In this document: positions 17,819 through 26,449 of the stretch, piece after piece
Numbering within the stretch: the first letter of the stretch is position 1
Layout of the letters: each line of letters begins with the position of its first letter
From: Bacillus sp. FJAT-29814
GTDB taxonomy: Bacteria; Bacillota; Bacilli; Bacillales; Cytobacillaceae
Direction: 5' to 3'
Assembly (NCBI RefSeq): GCF_001510715.1
Contig: NZ_LMTJ01000002.1
Location: 1-64,000 of the forward strand
Length of the DNA stretch: 64,000 bases
Made by a program: the position numbers and the translations under genes
The notes under the pieces: model-generated
Told to the model about the DNA's origin: nothing
Databases searched by the model: none
What the model saw: the letters and a program-made list of their open reading frames with translations, nothing else

Positions 17819-18076
17819 TTATACAGTGGCCGGGAAATTCATTTCCCGGTAAGAATTGATGACCTCTTCCGTTTGTTTTTCAAAAATTAACTGGATTTCT
17901 TTCAATTCTTTCTTCATCATTTGTATATCTGCTTGGATGGTTTCAAGATCGGTTTCATTTTGTAATGCTTGCAGTTCGGCCTCGATTTCCTGGCAGCGCT
18001 CAAGCTCAGCTTGCAAAAACAACAGTTTTTCCATCGTGACCATCTGTTCGGAAACTAATCGGTTAAATTGATTCAT
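17819..18076 (-). CDS. ygaB: YgaB, small coiled-coil protein
   Basis: An 85-residue, strongly charged, almost entirely helical protein. Heptad-like patterns run over residues 15-70 (ERCQEIEAELQALQNE and MMKKELKEIQLIF). It matches Bacillus YgaB, a family without known function, located between sspE and ygaC as here. I use the ATG at 18076 (MNQFNRLVSEQM) because the family begins this way and GGCGGTGAGG precedes it; a GTG three codons earlier is the alternative. Confidence 0.82.
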   Translation of the reverse strand: MNQFNRLVSEQMVTMEKLLFLQAELERCQEIEAELQALQNETDLETIQADIQMMKKELKEIQLIFEKQTEEVINSYREMNFPATV

Positions 18077-18192
18077 GTTCCTCACCGCCTTCTTTTGTGT
18101 ACCTAATATGTATTCTCGAAAAAATAATCATTTTCCTTTGACAACTTCTGTTGAAAAAAAAGAAGTTTTGTCGAGTGGTGAGTGCGACACAC

Positions 18193-18229
18193 AAAAAAGA
18201 AGGCACTCAATATCGAGTATGAGCGCCTC
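18193..18229 (-). terminator. sspE terminator
   Basis: On the minus strand AGGCGCTCA and TGAGTGCCT pair (one G-T) around TACTCGATAT and are followed by TCTTTTTT. Confidence 0.8.
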
Positions 18230-18249
18230 CTAACGTAAGTATTCTTTTA

Positions 18250-18591
18250 TTAGCTTTGGCCGAATTGACCATTTCCAGCGTTGCCGCCTTGTTGTGCAGA
18301 GCGAGCATTTCGTTGTCTAACTTCTTGTGCATTTGTTTCACTTGCAAACTCAGTGCCAAATTGGCCAGATGCACCAGCACCAGCAGCACCAGCACCAGCA
18401 CCAGCATTTCCGCCTCTTTGAGCAGAAGCTTGGTTTTGTTGTCTAACTTCTTGTGCATTTGTTTCACTTGCAAACTCAGTGCCGAATTGACCTGCACCGC
18501 CTGCACCTTGAGACTGGGCATTTTGTTGTCTCACTTGCTGAATGTTAGTTCCAGCAGAAGTTTTGTTAGGCTGTTGATTGAAATTTGCCAT
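18250..18591 (-). CDS. sspE: SspE, gamma-type small acid-soluble spore protein
   Basis: A 113-residue protein rich in Gln, Asn, Gly and Ala. Two near-identical copies of GQFGTEFASETNAQEVRQ (around residues 34 and 76) hold the EFASET cleavage site used by the germination protease Gpr. This is the hallmark of the gamma-type protein SspE, an amino acid reserve in the spore core that, unlike alpha/beta types, does not bind DNA. An Ala-Gly stretch separates the repeats. The start at 18591 has GGAGGTGAT 4 nt upstream. It lies between ygaB and fabL as in B. subtilis. Confidence 0.96.
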   Translation of the reverse strand: MANFNQQPNKTSAGTNIQQVRQQNAQSQGAGGAGQFGTEFASETNAQEVRQQNQASAQRGGNAGAGAGAAGAGASGQFGTEFASETNAQEVRQRNARSAQQGGNAGNGQFGQS

Positions 18592-18600
18592 TGTTATCAC

Positions 18601-18633
18601 CTCCACGAATTTAATTTGCCCGTCTTCGTGGAG
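18601..18633 (-). promoter_or_regulatory. Hairpin masking the sspE ribosome site
   Basis: On the minus strand CTCCACGAA and TTCGTGGAG are perfect 9-bp complements around a 15-nt loop. The right arm contains GGAG of the sspE ribosome site GGAGGTGAT, so folding would hide half of it. The sequence is clear; a role in timing SspE translation is inference. Confidence 0.6.
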
Positions 18634-18661
18634 ATTATCCGAAGATTTTTATTGAATAATT

Positions 18662-19432
<771 letters not shown>

Positions 19433-19525
19433 TTATGTATCGCTACCATTTTAGCCTTTCCGTGAATAGATGACAATTTTTATATAAAAACTAAGTGGTG
19501 ATTACGTTTGAAAGGAAGTTTTTGA

Positions 19526-19708
19526 ATGTACGAAGGCAGGGATATGACCGAATTGTCGATGATGGCAAAATCAGATTGGAACGATTCAGAGCTTTTCTTT
19601 TTTCATCACGCCCTACAGCAAATGACCCCATATTTAAACAGTGAAGGGCAATCGATTCACAGGCAGATTGTCGAAGAAATTCAAAATCGGGGCGGGTTGA
19701 ATAACTAA
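19526..19708 (+). CDS. yfhS: YfhS-like small protein
   Basis: A 60-residue soluble protein, acidic in its first half, with SELFFFHHALQQMTPYLNSEG and the end EIQNRGGLNN. AAAGGAAG lies 7 nt upstream of the ATG. It occupies the place of yfhS between mutY and fabL in B. subtilis, and the sequence seems to fit that family, which has no firm function; yfhS has been linked to sporulation. The assignment rests largely on position. Confidence 0.65.
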   Translation: MYEGRDMTELSMMAKSDWNDSELFFFHHALQQMTPYLNSEGQSIHRQIVEEIQNRGGLNN

Positions 19709-19714
19709 AAAAAA

Positions 19715-19745
19715 TGAACGCCGTCAAAGATTTCGGCGTTCATTC
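19715..19745. terminator. Bidirectional terminator between yfhS and mutY
   Basis: GAACGCCG and CGGCGTTC form a perfect stem around TCAAAGATTT with A-rich and T-rich flanks, for two convergent genes. Confidence 0.85.
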
Positions 19746-19747
19746 TT

Positions 19748-20839
19748 TCATATATCCTGATAGAGCTTAAACATCTTCTGATACGGAACAGGGAAAGCAT
19801 AATCGGTAATCTCATCTTCCGGCACCAATTTCCATTCGCTGCTTTCTTTAATGTCGGAATTTATTTTTCCGACATATACCTTCAAATTCCAGATAAGATG
19901 CGAGAACACATGTTCAATCTGGCCAATAATCTGGTCAAGACTGATTTTTAAATCTAGGGTTTCATCAAACAATGCTACAACTTGCTCGCGTTCGTGTTGT
20001 AATGGATGTAGAATTTCGATAGTTGGAAACTCCCATAAATTCGCCAGCAGTCCTTCAGAAGGGCGCTTATGGATTAAAATCCTCCCTTTCTCGTCAACCA
20101 AAATGGCTGAGGCCAACTCCACATTCCGGGTTTTCGTTTTCTTCGTTTTGATTGGCAGTTCGGACTGTACCCCTTCTTCAAATCCCTGACAGTGATCGCG
20201 TACCGGACACAACAGACAGGCAGGAGATGTTGGGGTACAAATTAGTGCACCCAATTCCATCATCGCTTGGTTGAACGAGGATGGGTCATCATGAGAAATC
20301 AACTCGCGAACCGCTTCCTCAAACACCTTCCTGGACGAAGGCTTGGCAATATCTACCCAAATCGAAAGAATCCTTGATAGGACACGCATGACATTCCCAT
20401 CGACGGCGGGTTCTGGAATTCCGTAAGCGATGCTCAAAATGGCTCCGGCGGTATAGGGGCCGACGCCTTTTAACCCGCTAATTTCTTCGGGGGTACTCGG
20501 TACCTCGCCATTATATTTTTCCTTTACTTCCCTTACCGCAGACTGTAAATTCCTAACCCGGGAATAATAACCGAGTCCCTCCCAGGCCTTTAAGACCTTA
20601 TCTTCTTCGGCGTCCGCCAAATCGTCAATCGTTGGAAACCATTCAATAAACCGATTGAAATAAGGAATGACTGTATCGACCCTTGTTTGCTGCAGCATAA
20701 TCTCGGAAACCCAAACCTTGTAAGGATCGCGGTCCTTTCGCCATGGCAGGTCACGCTGCTCCGCTTTAAACCATGAAATTAAATCATTTTGAAATGCATT
20801 TATATTGATTTTTTTGACATTTTCTAGTTCAATTGACAT
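19748..20839 (-). CDS. mutY: MutY, adenine DNA glycosylase
   Basis: A 363-residue base-excision repair enzyme that removes adenine mispaired with 8-oxoguanine. Catalytic Glu46 is in VSEIMLQQT, the helix-hairpin-helix is LKGVGPYTAGAI and Asp147 is in VDGNVMRVL. The 4Fe-4S ligands Cys201, Cys208, Cys211 and Cys217 follow the C-x6-C-x2-C-x5-C pattern. A Nudix-like C-terminal domain (about 230-360) recognises 8-oxoG. The ATG at 20839 has AAAGGAGT 7 nt upstream; the longer reading to 20926 is not supported. It equals B. subtilis YfhQ. Confidence 0.95.
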   Translation of the reverse strand: MSIELENVKKININAFQNDLISWFKAEQRDLPWRKDRDPYKVWVSEIMLQQTRVDTVIPYFNRFIEWFPTIDDLADAEEDKVLKAWEGLGYYSRVRNLQSAVREVKEKYNGEVPSTPEEISGLKGVGPYTAGAILSIAYGIPEPAVDGNVMRVLSRILSIWVDIAKPSSRKVFEEAVRELISHDDPSSFNQAMMELGALICTPTSPACLLCPVRDHCQGFEEGVQSELPIKTKKTKTRNVELASAILVDEKGRILIHKRPSEGLLANLWEFPTIEILHPLQHEREQVVALFDETLDLKISLDQIIGQIEHVFSHLIWNLKVYVGKINSDIKESSEWKLVPEDEITDYAFPVPYQKMFKLYQDI

Positions 20840-20890
20840 AACATTTACTCCTTTATTAGTAAACCACATGAAATTAGGGAATATAATAAT

Positions 20891-21013
20891 AAAAGCGGAA
20901 GCGCCTTGACCAGCCCCGACAAGCATAAGGCGAGCCGGCAGGAAGGTTGTTTTTTAACCTTCATGACGGATTGACTTATGACCTCGAGGGGCTAGGCGCT
21001 GGAGCTAGACAAT
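20891..21013. repeat. Interspersed inverted-repeat element, about 120 bp
   Basis: A long imperfect hairpin fills the divergent gap between mutY and yfhP. The outer arms are GCGCCT and AGGCGC, then CAGCCCC with GGGGCT, AGCATAAGGCGAG with a CTTATGACCTCG stretch, and AACCTTC with its complement around TTTTTT. Near-identical sequences, ending in GGAGCTAGACA, recur between genes in many Bacillaceae as I remember them, so this is a dispersed repeat or structured RNA. I cannot assign it to a named family with certainty. Confidence 0.65.
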
Positions 21014-21084
21014 AATAAGTAATTCTGTATTACGATAAGTCAAAAAAATGTTTTTGACAAGAATTTTACAAGGGGGAAAACTTT

Positions 21085-22065
21085 TTGGATACTGGAACTC
21101 ATGTTGTGATGGGGATTGCTCTTGGCGGTTTGGCAACACTCGATCCGGCAGTTGCGGCCAGCCATGCGACCACAACCAGTGTTTTAATAGCAACGATTGC
21201 TGGTTCACAAATACCAGATATTGATACAGTGTTAAAATTGCGAAATAATGCCATTTACATTCGTAATCATCGCGGTGTTACCCATTCCATACCTGCGGTT
21301 TTGTTGTGGCCGCTTCTGATAACGGCAGTTATTTATCTGTTCATACCAGATGCGAATCTCCTGCACCTATGGGCTTGGGCCTTTGCGGCCGTGTTTATCC
21401 ATGTCTTTGTTGATATTTTTAATGCCTATGGAACTCAGGCGCTTCGGCCGTTTTCAGCCAAATGGGTCGCGCTTGGGGTGATTAACACATTTGACCCGTT
21501 TATATTTGCGATCCACATTATCGGTATCATCCTTTGGATTGCCGGTGCCAATCCAGGCTATACCTTCCTTTTGATGTATGCCATCATTATTGGCTATTAT
21601 ATGAGTCGATACCAAGCAAAAAGGCGGGTGCTGGTTGAGGTTCGCTCCCTCATACCAGATGCAACTGAAATCATTATCGCTCCGACGATGAGGTTTCATC
21701 AATGGAAGATAGCGGCAATGAACGAGCACATCTTTTTTGTAGGACGTTCAGTAAATGGCAAGGTGGAAATCTTGGACCGCTTTAGAAGGGTCCCTGTACC
21801 AATGACACCGGTTATTGAAGCAGCCAAAAAGGACGAAAATATAGCGGCATTTCTGTCGTTTTCGCCAGTCTACCGTTGGGAAGTGGATGAATACGACACC
21901 TATTACGAGGTTCGGTTTATCGACTTGCGCTACCGTAGCAACGGCCATTATCCGTTTGTCGCAGTTGTTCAATTAGACTTAGACTTCAATCCGATTTCTT
22001 CTTACACCGGATGGGTGTTCAGCGAGAAAAAGCTGCGGAAAAAGTTAGGAATCCTTCCTAGCTAA
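21085..22065 (+). CDS. yfhP: YfhP, membrane-bound putative metal-dependent hydrolase
   Basis: A 326-residue protein of the YdjM/DUF457 family. It opens with the conserved DTGTHVVMGIALGG, followed by SQIPDIDTVL and RNHRGVTHSIPA, whose His and Asp residues are proposed metal ligands. About four membrane helices lie between residues 70 and 175, and a soluble C-terminal half follows. B. subtilis YfhP sits beside yfhQ (mutY) and has been described as a repressor of that gene; a biochemical activity is not shown. It starts with TTG behind AGGGGGA. Confidence 0.88.
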   Translation: MDTGTHVVMGIALGGLATLDPAVAASHATTTSVLIATIAGSQIPDIDTVLKLRNNAIYIRNHRGVTHSIPAVLLWPLLITAVIYLFIPDANLLHLWAWAFAAVFIHVFVDIFNAYGTQALRPFSAKWVALGVINTFDPFIFAIHIIGIILWIAGANPGYTFLLMYAIIIGYYMSRYQAKRRVLVEVRSLIPDATEIIIAPTMRFHQWKIAAMNEHIFFVGRSVNGKVEILDRFRRVPVPMTPVIEAAKKDENIAAFLSFSPVYRWEVDEYDTYYEVRFIDLRYRSNGHYPFVAVVQLDLDFNPISSYTGWVFSEKKLRKKLGILPS

Positions 22066-22068
22066 ATG

Positions 22069-22105
22069 AAAACTCGCCGGCTATTGCAGCCGACGAGTTT
22101 TTGTT
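22069..22105. terminator. Terminator between yfhP and yfhJ
   Basis: CTCGCCGGCT and AGCCGACGAG pair with one mismatch around ATTGC, with AAAA before and TTTTTG after. Confidence 0.8.
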
Positions 22106-22375
22106 TTAATGAAGCATTTTGTCCGATTGATCAAAGTATTTTTCAAATTTAGGATTCGTTGCCGCAAATTCATGAAGCTTGTCCCCATAATTTTCAATCC
22201 ACTGTTTGACAATCCGTTCGGTCATTTCGCTGCCCATGTATTCCTGACCAGCACGAGCAGATGTGGTTTCAAAGTCCTCCCACAGAAGTTCAACCCAAGT
22301 CCTGGCTTGGTTATAGGAGAGCTGGTCATTTTTTTCAAGCAGCAGCTTGGTCAGTTTTTCATGATAGTCGTTCAT
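22106..22375 (-). CDS. yfhJ: YfhJ, WVELL-family protein
   Basis: An 89-residue protein with the family signature YNQARTWVELLWEDFETT and the helix QWIENYGDKLHEF. It matches B. subtilis YfhJ; the function is unknown. The ATG at 22375 has GGGG 7 nt upstream; the preceding TTG codon is a weaker choice. It is divergent from sspK. Confidence 0.88.
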   Translation of the reverse strand: MNDYHEKLTKLLLEKNDQLSYNQARTWVELLWEDFETTSARAGQEYMGSEMTERIVKQWIENYGDKLHEFAATNPKFEKYFDQSDKMLH

Positions 22376-22401
22376 CAATAAGCCCCTTTGCCATTTTCTT
22401 T

Positions 22402-22432
22402 TAACATAAGGAAAAAAATAAAGTCCATACTA
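22402..22432 (+). promoter_or_regulatory. Candidate sigma-G/sigma-F promoter of sspK
   Basis: CATACTA at 22426-22432 is an exact match to the -10 of forespore sigma factors. TAACATA lies 17 bp upstream as a weaker -35. The placement, about 70 bp before the sspK start, fits forespore expression of a spore protein. Confidence 0.6.
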
Positions 22433-22502
22433 ATGGTACGTGTTAAGCATTGAACCGCACCTTTGCTTTTCACGTTCTGGAGTCCATTAATGGAGGTACA
22501 GC

Positions 22503-22679
22503 ATGAGAAATAAACAGACCGGTTTCCCGAATCAAAATAATAACAAGCTCGAGGGAGAGCCACGCGCGAAAGCGGAATACGCATCCCGTCGAGCGGACGG
22601 CACCATCAACACACATCCTCAGGAGCGGATGCGCGCATCAGGCGAGCGCGATGATGAATCACCGCAGGTTTGGAAATAG
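22503..22679 (+). CDS. sspK: SspK, minor small acid-soluble spore protein
   Basis: A 58-residue protein starting [15 protein letters not shown], then [20 protein letters not shown] and [12 protein letters not shown]. This matches B. subtilis SspK, a minor forespore-specific protein, with a few extra C-terminal residues (DDESPQVWK). TGGAGGT lies 5-6 nt upstream of the ATG, and a palindrome TCCATTAATGGA overlaps that ribosome site. It is next to yfhJ as in B. subtilis. Confidence 0.9.
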   Translation: MRNKQTGFPNQNNNKLEGEPRAKAEYASRRADGTINTHPQERMRASGERDDESPQVWK

Positions 22680-22692
22680 GTTGTAATTACGG

Positions 22693-22722
22693 CAAGCCAG
22701 AGATACCTGCCTCTGGCTTGTC
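22693..22722. terminator. Hairpin between sspK and yfhH
   Basis: CAAGCCAGAG and CTCTGGCTTG form a perfect 10-bp stem around ATACCTGC. It has no long T tract, so its strength as a terminator is uncertain. Confidence 0.6.
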
Positions 22723-22728
22723 AAACCA

Positions 22729-23052
22729 CTATTTCAGCGATTTAAGCAAAGAAATCGGCAGCGCCTCTTCCTTTCCGTCACCTTTCAGGCGGTAGCCCCA
22801 GGCAAAAACGCCATTTAAATATTCGATTTTAAAGTATTCGCCAGGTGCACCCTCTATTTCATAAATTTCGCCCGGATTAAACATTTTTGGGTCAAGCATG
22901 TAAGCACGAGCCATATGTACCTTGCGTTCGAGCACGGCAAACTCATTTACCATCCCCATTTGCTCCGCTTTACGCGCTTGCTCTTGTAGTTTGGCTATTT
23001 CCTGCCGCAGTTCATGCTGTGTCATTTCACTATATCGTTTCTCCTGCTGCAT
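22729..23052 (-). CDS. yfhH: YfhH (DUF1811)
   Basis: A 107-residue protein: a charged helical N-terminal half (residues 1-50, MTQHELRQEIAKLQEQARKAE) and a small beta-rich C-terminal half with FNPGEIYEIEGAPGEYFKI and VFAWGYRL. It matches the DUF1811 family (B. subtilis YfhH), function unknown. The start has GGGGTG 7 nt upstream. It lies in the yfh block between sspK and recX. Confidence 0.85.
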   Translation of the reverse strand: MQQEKRYSEMTQHELRQEIAKLQEQARKAEQMGMVNEFAVLERKVHMARAYMLDPKMFNPGEIYEIEGAPGEYFKIEYLNGVFAWGYRLKGDGKEEALPISLLKSLK

Positions 23053-23125
23053 CCTCGTTCACCCCTTCTCTTTATTTTAGTATAATTATTTTTGTAAAAT
23101 TAATAAAGTATTAACGGAGGCTACT

Positions 23126-23800
23126 ATGAATTCACTAATCGTTACAGGCGGGGGTTCAGGATTGGGGAAGGAACTCGCCCTGCTTTTTTCACAAAAAGGC
23201 TTTCATATCTTACTGGCAGGAAGAACAGTTGAAAAATTAACCGGAGTGAAACACGAAATTGAGGCCAGCGGCGGAAGTGCCGATACCCTTCAGTTGGATG
23301 TTAGCAATGGCGAAGAGGTTTCGAGGGTAATTGGCAACGCCGGCAAAAAATATGATATTCACGGTGTTGTAAATAATGCGGGGGTGGGCCATTTCGGACC
23401 GTTCGTGGAAATTTCCGAAAAGCAAATAAACGAAATGCTCGATACAAACGTAATCGGTACCATTCTCGTGACGAAAACTGTTTTGCCATTGTTGGTGGAC
23501 AAGGGTGAAGGCCGGGTCATGAATATTATTTCAACGGCCGGTTTGCGCGGAAAAGTTAATGAGGCTGTTTATTGTGCCAGCAAATTCGCTGTCCGCGGCT
23601 TTACCGAAGCACTGCAGAAGGAGTATGAAGGCAGCAATATCAAATTTAATGCAGTCTACATGGGCGGCATGAATACCCCATTTTGGGATGCAGGTGACTA
23701 TGTGAAGGACCCATCCCGGCTGCCGTCAGCCAAATCCGTAGCTGAAGTTATAATGGTACAGATCGACCAGGATACGATTATTATTGAAAGCAAAAAATAA
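23126..23800 (+). CDS. Short-chain dehydrogenase/reductase
   Basis: A 224-residue classical SDR with the cofactor motif TGGGSGLG, LAGRT (an Arg after beta-2 suggests NADPH), LDVSNGE, NNAGVG and the catalytic Ser-Tyr-Lys (ISTAGL, YCASK). The C terminus is short. Substrate unknown. CGGAGG lies 6-7 nt upstream of the ATG. The gene lies between yfhH and the second hairpin array and is divergent from yfhH. Confidence 0.85.
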   Translation: MNSLIVTGGGSGLGKELALLFSQKGFHILLAGRTVEKLTGVKHEIEASGGSADTLQLDVSNGEEVSRVIGNAGKKYDIHGVVNNAGVGHFGPFVEISEKQINEMLDTNVIGTILVTKTVLPLLVDKGEGRVMNIISTAGLRGKVNEAVYCASKFAVRGFTEALQKEYEGSNIKFNAVYMGGMNTPFWDAGDYVKDPSRLPSAKSVAEVIMVQIDQDTIIIESKK

Positions 23801-23804
23801 TATT

Positions 23805-24242
23805 GCGCGTTTTATCAGTAGAGGAAAGACATTTTGTTCCGCTATTTTAGTGATTTTGTCGTTCATCGGCTTGATGAAGTACATTATCAGGTTTTCTGCG
23901 TGGTTTTTGTACTTCATCGGATTGATGAACGACACTTTGCAGTTTCTCTGGGTGGTTTTTGTACTTCATCGGCTTGATGAAGTACATTTTGCAGGTTCTC
24001 TGGGTGGCTTTTGTACTTCATCGGATTAATGAAGGACACTTTGACCAGGTTCCTAAATAATTTGTTTTTCATCAGTTCCCTAAAAGACATTTCTGCAAGA
24101 AAGTTAGCTGTTTTGTCTATTAGAGGCGTTCTATTAGACACTTTCGCGCTGTCCTCGCCTATTTTGTCTCTTAGAAACCGGCTATTAGACACTTTCGCAG
24201 CTATCCACGCCTATTTGTCTTTTAAAACATCCCTATTACCCT
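23805..24242. repeat. Hairpin array B, about eight units, 51-52-bp period
   Basis: Units of 27 nt begin at 23857, 23908, 23960, 24012, 24063, 24114, 24165 and 24216, with a decayed one at 23805. The first four share arms TGTACTTCATC and GATGAAGTACA around GGCTT or GGATT; the copy at 23960 pairs perfectly over 11 bp. The later units use TGTCTATTAGA and TCTATTAGACA around GGCGT and similar loops. The array fills the whole gap between the SDR gene and recX and touches the recX stop codon. Confidence 0.85.
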
Positions 24243-25048
24243 TAGGAATTTTCAAGTTCCCCAAGATATTTCTCAATTAAATCCATCGAAAAGCCTTTCC
24301 GATATAAGGCCTGCTTCATTTTTTGCTGAAATTCATACCCGCTCAATTGTCTGTATTTCCGAAGTGCCTTTTCCCCTTGGAAGCGGATTGCCTCCATTTC
24401 CTCATCCCCGTTATCCGTTTCGGTTTCGCTAATGGCGATTTGAATGACTTCAAAGGAATACCCTTTTCGAAGCAGCGTTTGTTCAAGCTTTTGCTTTTGG
24501 ATGCGCATTGACTCCTTGGAGTTTTTATTGAAAAATTTTCCGGCAATTTTGACCGCTTTTTCGATTTGTTGCTCCAATGGAAACGCCCTCAGGGCATTGG
24601 ACAAAATTTGCTCGCTGATTCCCTTTTCCTTCAGTTCTTGCTTGACGGTATCCGGCCCCTTGTCCGTCGTATTGGCCTGGGTCCGGACATAGGCCAAAGC
24701 AAATTCTTCATCATTGAGATATTTCTGGGCTGTTAGTTTATGCAGCACCTCGTGGATGACCGGCTCTTCCACCTCTTTTTTCTGCAGATAATCGCGGACT
24801 TCTTTTTCAGCCCTCATCCTTCGTGCGAGATAGTTTATCGCGAGGTTATAGGACTTGCGAATATCATCCTGATACTGAATTTCCATTAATGAAAACTCAT
24901 CGATTTCCATGCCTTTTTTCAGCTGAAACTTAATCAACACATCGCTGTCGACACTGAAGGCAAATTCCTCGCCGCTTCCCCGGTCCATAAACACATTAAA
25001 GCGGTCCTGATTTTTTTGCTGGGTGGTTATTTTTGTAATAATGCCCAT
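24242..25048 (-). CDS. recX: RecX, regulator of RecA
   Basis: A 268-residue protein built of three-helix repeats, as in the longer RecX proteins of Bacillus (264 residues in B. subtilis). Signature stretches are AINYLARRMRAEKEVRDYL, QKYLNDEEFALAYVR and KMKQALYRKGFSMDLIEKYL. RecX modulates RecA filaments during recombination and repair. I start at 25048 (MGIITKITTQQKN), which matches the family N terminus. The ribosome site there is weak (GGTGAAG at 9 nt), and the iscB gene ends only 41 bp upstream, so the native promoter may have been displaced. Confidence 0.9.
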   Translation of the reverse strand: MGIITKITTQQKNQDRFNVFMDRGSGEEFAFSVDSDVLIKFQLKKGMEIDEFSLMEIQYQDDIRKSYNLAINYLARRMRAEKEVRDYLQKKEVEEPVIHEVLHKLTAQKYLNDEEFALAYVRTQANTTDKGPDTVKQELKEKGISEQILSNALRAFPLEQQIEKAVKIAGKFFNKNSKESMRIQKQKLEQTLLRKGYSFEVIQIAISETETDNGDEEMEAIRFQGEKALRKYRQLSGYEFQQKMKQALYRKGFSMDLIEKYLGELENS

Positions 25049-25089
25049 CTTGTTCACTTCACCATAAATCTGCAAGGAAACCCCACCGT

Positions 25090-26442
25090 TCACACATGGT
25101 GCGGAATTGCCGACTCCTTTCGTTTGTTTATAAAATAGCAATATCCATCAAAACGCTGTACAAGCTGACAGCATTTTACCTGAATCCCTTGTGCTATTCG
25201 CTTTCCGGTCATATCTTTGATATCCACATAACCACTGGAACGCATAGCAATTTGCCCGAACCAAGTTCCCAGATATTTACCTCTCTGCACAATCGCTTTG
25301 ACCATATCTCCCGACATAAAGCCATGGATCATTTTGACTCTCGGTAACTGACGGATAGGAAAACCGTATTTATCTGTTCCCGATCGATACCTTGAGCCTC
25401 GTCCTTTGGCTTTGATTTGTAACACATAGTTAGTTTTAAAGTGTATTGGGGTGGAAGGAGTAGACTCTCCGATACAAACCGCATCGTAGTAATGTTCCTT
25501 AGGAAATTCATGTTGTATCCGTTGCATTTTTGTTCTTGCCCCGGTTCCACACTCCACCTTTAAATCAGTGGTCAAAAGCATTTGATAAAGTTTCCAACGG
25601 GTTGAATTGACAACTGCAGTATCTTTCAAAGGTTTCTGTAACTGTTTTTTGATAGGGTCAAAACTGGATAAAATTCGTTTGCTCCGCTTATCCTTTTTCT
25701 TGATTAATTGGATTGCCCATTCATCCAAGGTTAAGGTATCTTTTTCCTCGTTAAACTCTCGACAGGCAAGAGTCAAGTTGCTGACTCGATCGGAACCTCC
25801 CCTTGATTTCGGATAAACGTGTTCAATTTCCAATGGAGCATCTTTGGTTCCGCAATAAGCACATTGCCAACCGAACTTCTCTAAAAGATATTCTCGGACT
25901 TCGTATCCTTGTAAGGTCCCTTTTTGATACTCAAGCCCGCTGATTTCAGGGTTCATCATCCTTTGAGTATCAAATTTGACTAATTCTAAGCTGATATCTG
26001 TCAAAGGAATTAGTTTTTTCAACCGATTAGTCCATGAAATTACATTGTCCACCCTCGACTGTAGGGAAGGGGGCAACCACCCTTCGGACCGTTTACGGTT
26101 CAAAAATCTAGCTTGACGGTAACGGGTCTTACGATTCCGTCTTGATTTTCTATAAGAACGACGGGCTTCTAACTTTTGTTTGATGTCTGTTTTGTGGTGG
26201 AGTTCCGCTAAGAACACCACTTCATTCTTCTTCATGATGCTGATTCCTGTTATTTTGGAACCAACATCCATTTTGATTCGATAGGTTTGTTGATTCAAAG
26301 AAATATCTTTCCTATCCTTTAATCGAATAGTAAACGGAAACTTCTTATGAACTACGGCTTTCCCTTTCTTGAGTAACCTTCTTGCCTTTGCAGGATGGCA
26401 AGGGTTTAACGGTTGTTTATTCGCATTTAACACAAAGACCAT
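25090..26442 (-). CDS. iscB: IscB, RNA-guided HNH/RuvC nuclease
   Basis: A 450-residue IscB protein, the ancestor-like relative of Cas9. The N-terminal PLMP domain (MVFVLNANKQPLNPCHPAKA) precedes RuvC-I Asp59 (MDVGSKITGIS). An Arg-rich bridge helix (RRSYRKSRRNRKTRYRQARF) is followed by RuvC-II Glu153 (SLELVKFD). The HNH domain holds His208 (EIEHVYPKSRGGSD), Asn222 and Asn231. RuvC-III has His317 and Asp320 (EHYYDAVCIG), and a target-interaction C terminus completes it. Catalytic residues are all present. The HNH zinc site has CAYC (194/197) and Cys227, but the fourth position is Phe230 instead of Cys. AAGGAG lies 9 nt before the ATG. Confidence 0.93.
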   Translation of the reverse strand: MVFVLNANKQPLNPCHPAKARRLLKKGKAVVHKKFPFTIRLKDRKDISLNQQTYRIKMDVGSKITGISIMKKNEVVFLAELHHKTDIKQKLEARRSYRKSRRNRKTRYRQARFLNRKRSEGWLPPSLQSRVDNVISWTNRLKKLIPLTDISLELVKFDTQRMMNPEISGLEYQKGTLQGYEVREYLLEKFGWQCAYCGTKDAPLEIEHVYPKSRGGSDRVSNLTLACREFNEEKDTLTLDEWAIQLIKKKDKRSKRILSSFDPIKKQLQKPLKDTAVVNSTRWKLYQMLLTTDLKVECGTGARTKMQRIQHEFPKEHYYDAVCIGESTPSTPIHFKTNYVLQIKAKGRGSRYRSGTDKYGFPIRQLPRVKMIHGFMSGDMVKAIVQRGKYLGTWFGQIAMRSSGYVDIKDMTGKRIAQGIQVKCCQLVQRFDGYCYFINKRKESAIPHHV

Positions 26443-26449
26443 CCGACTC

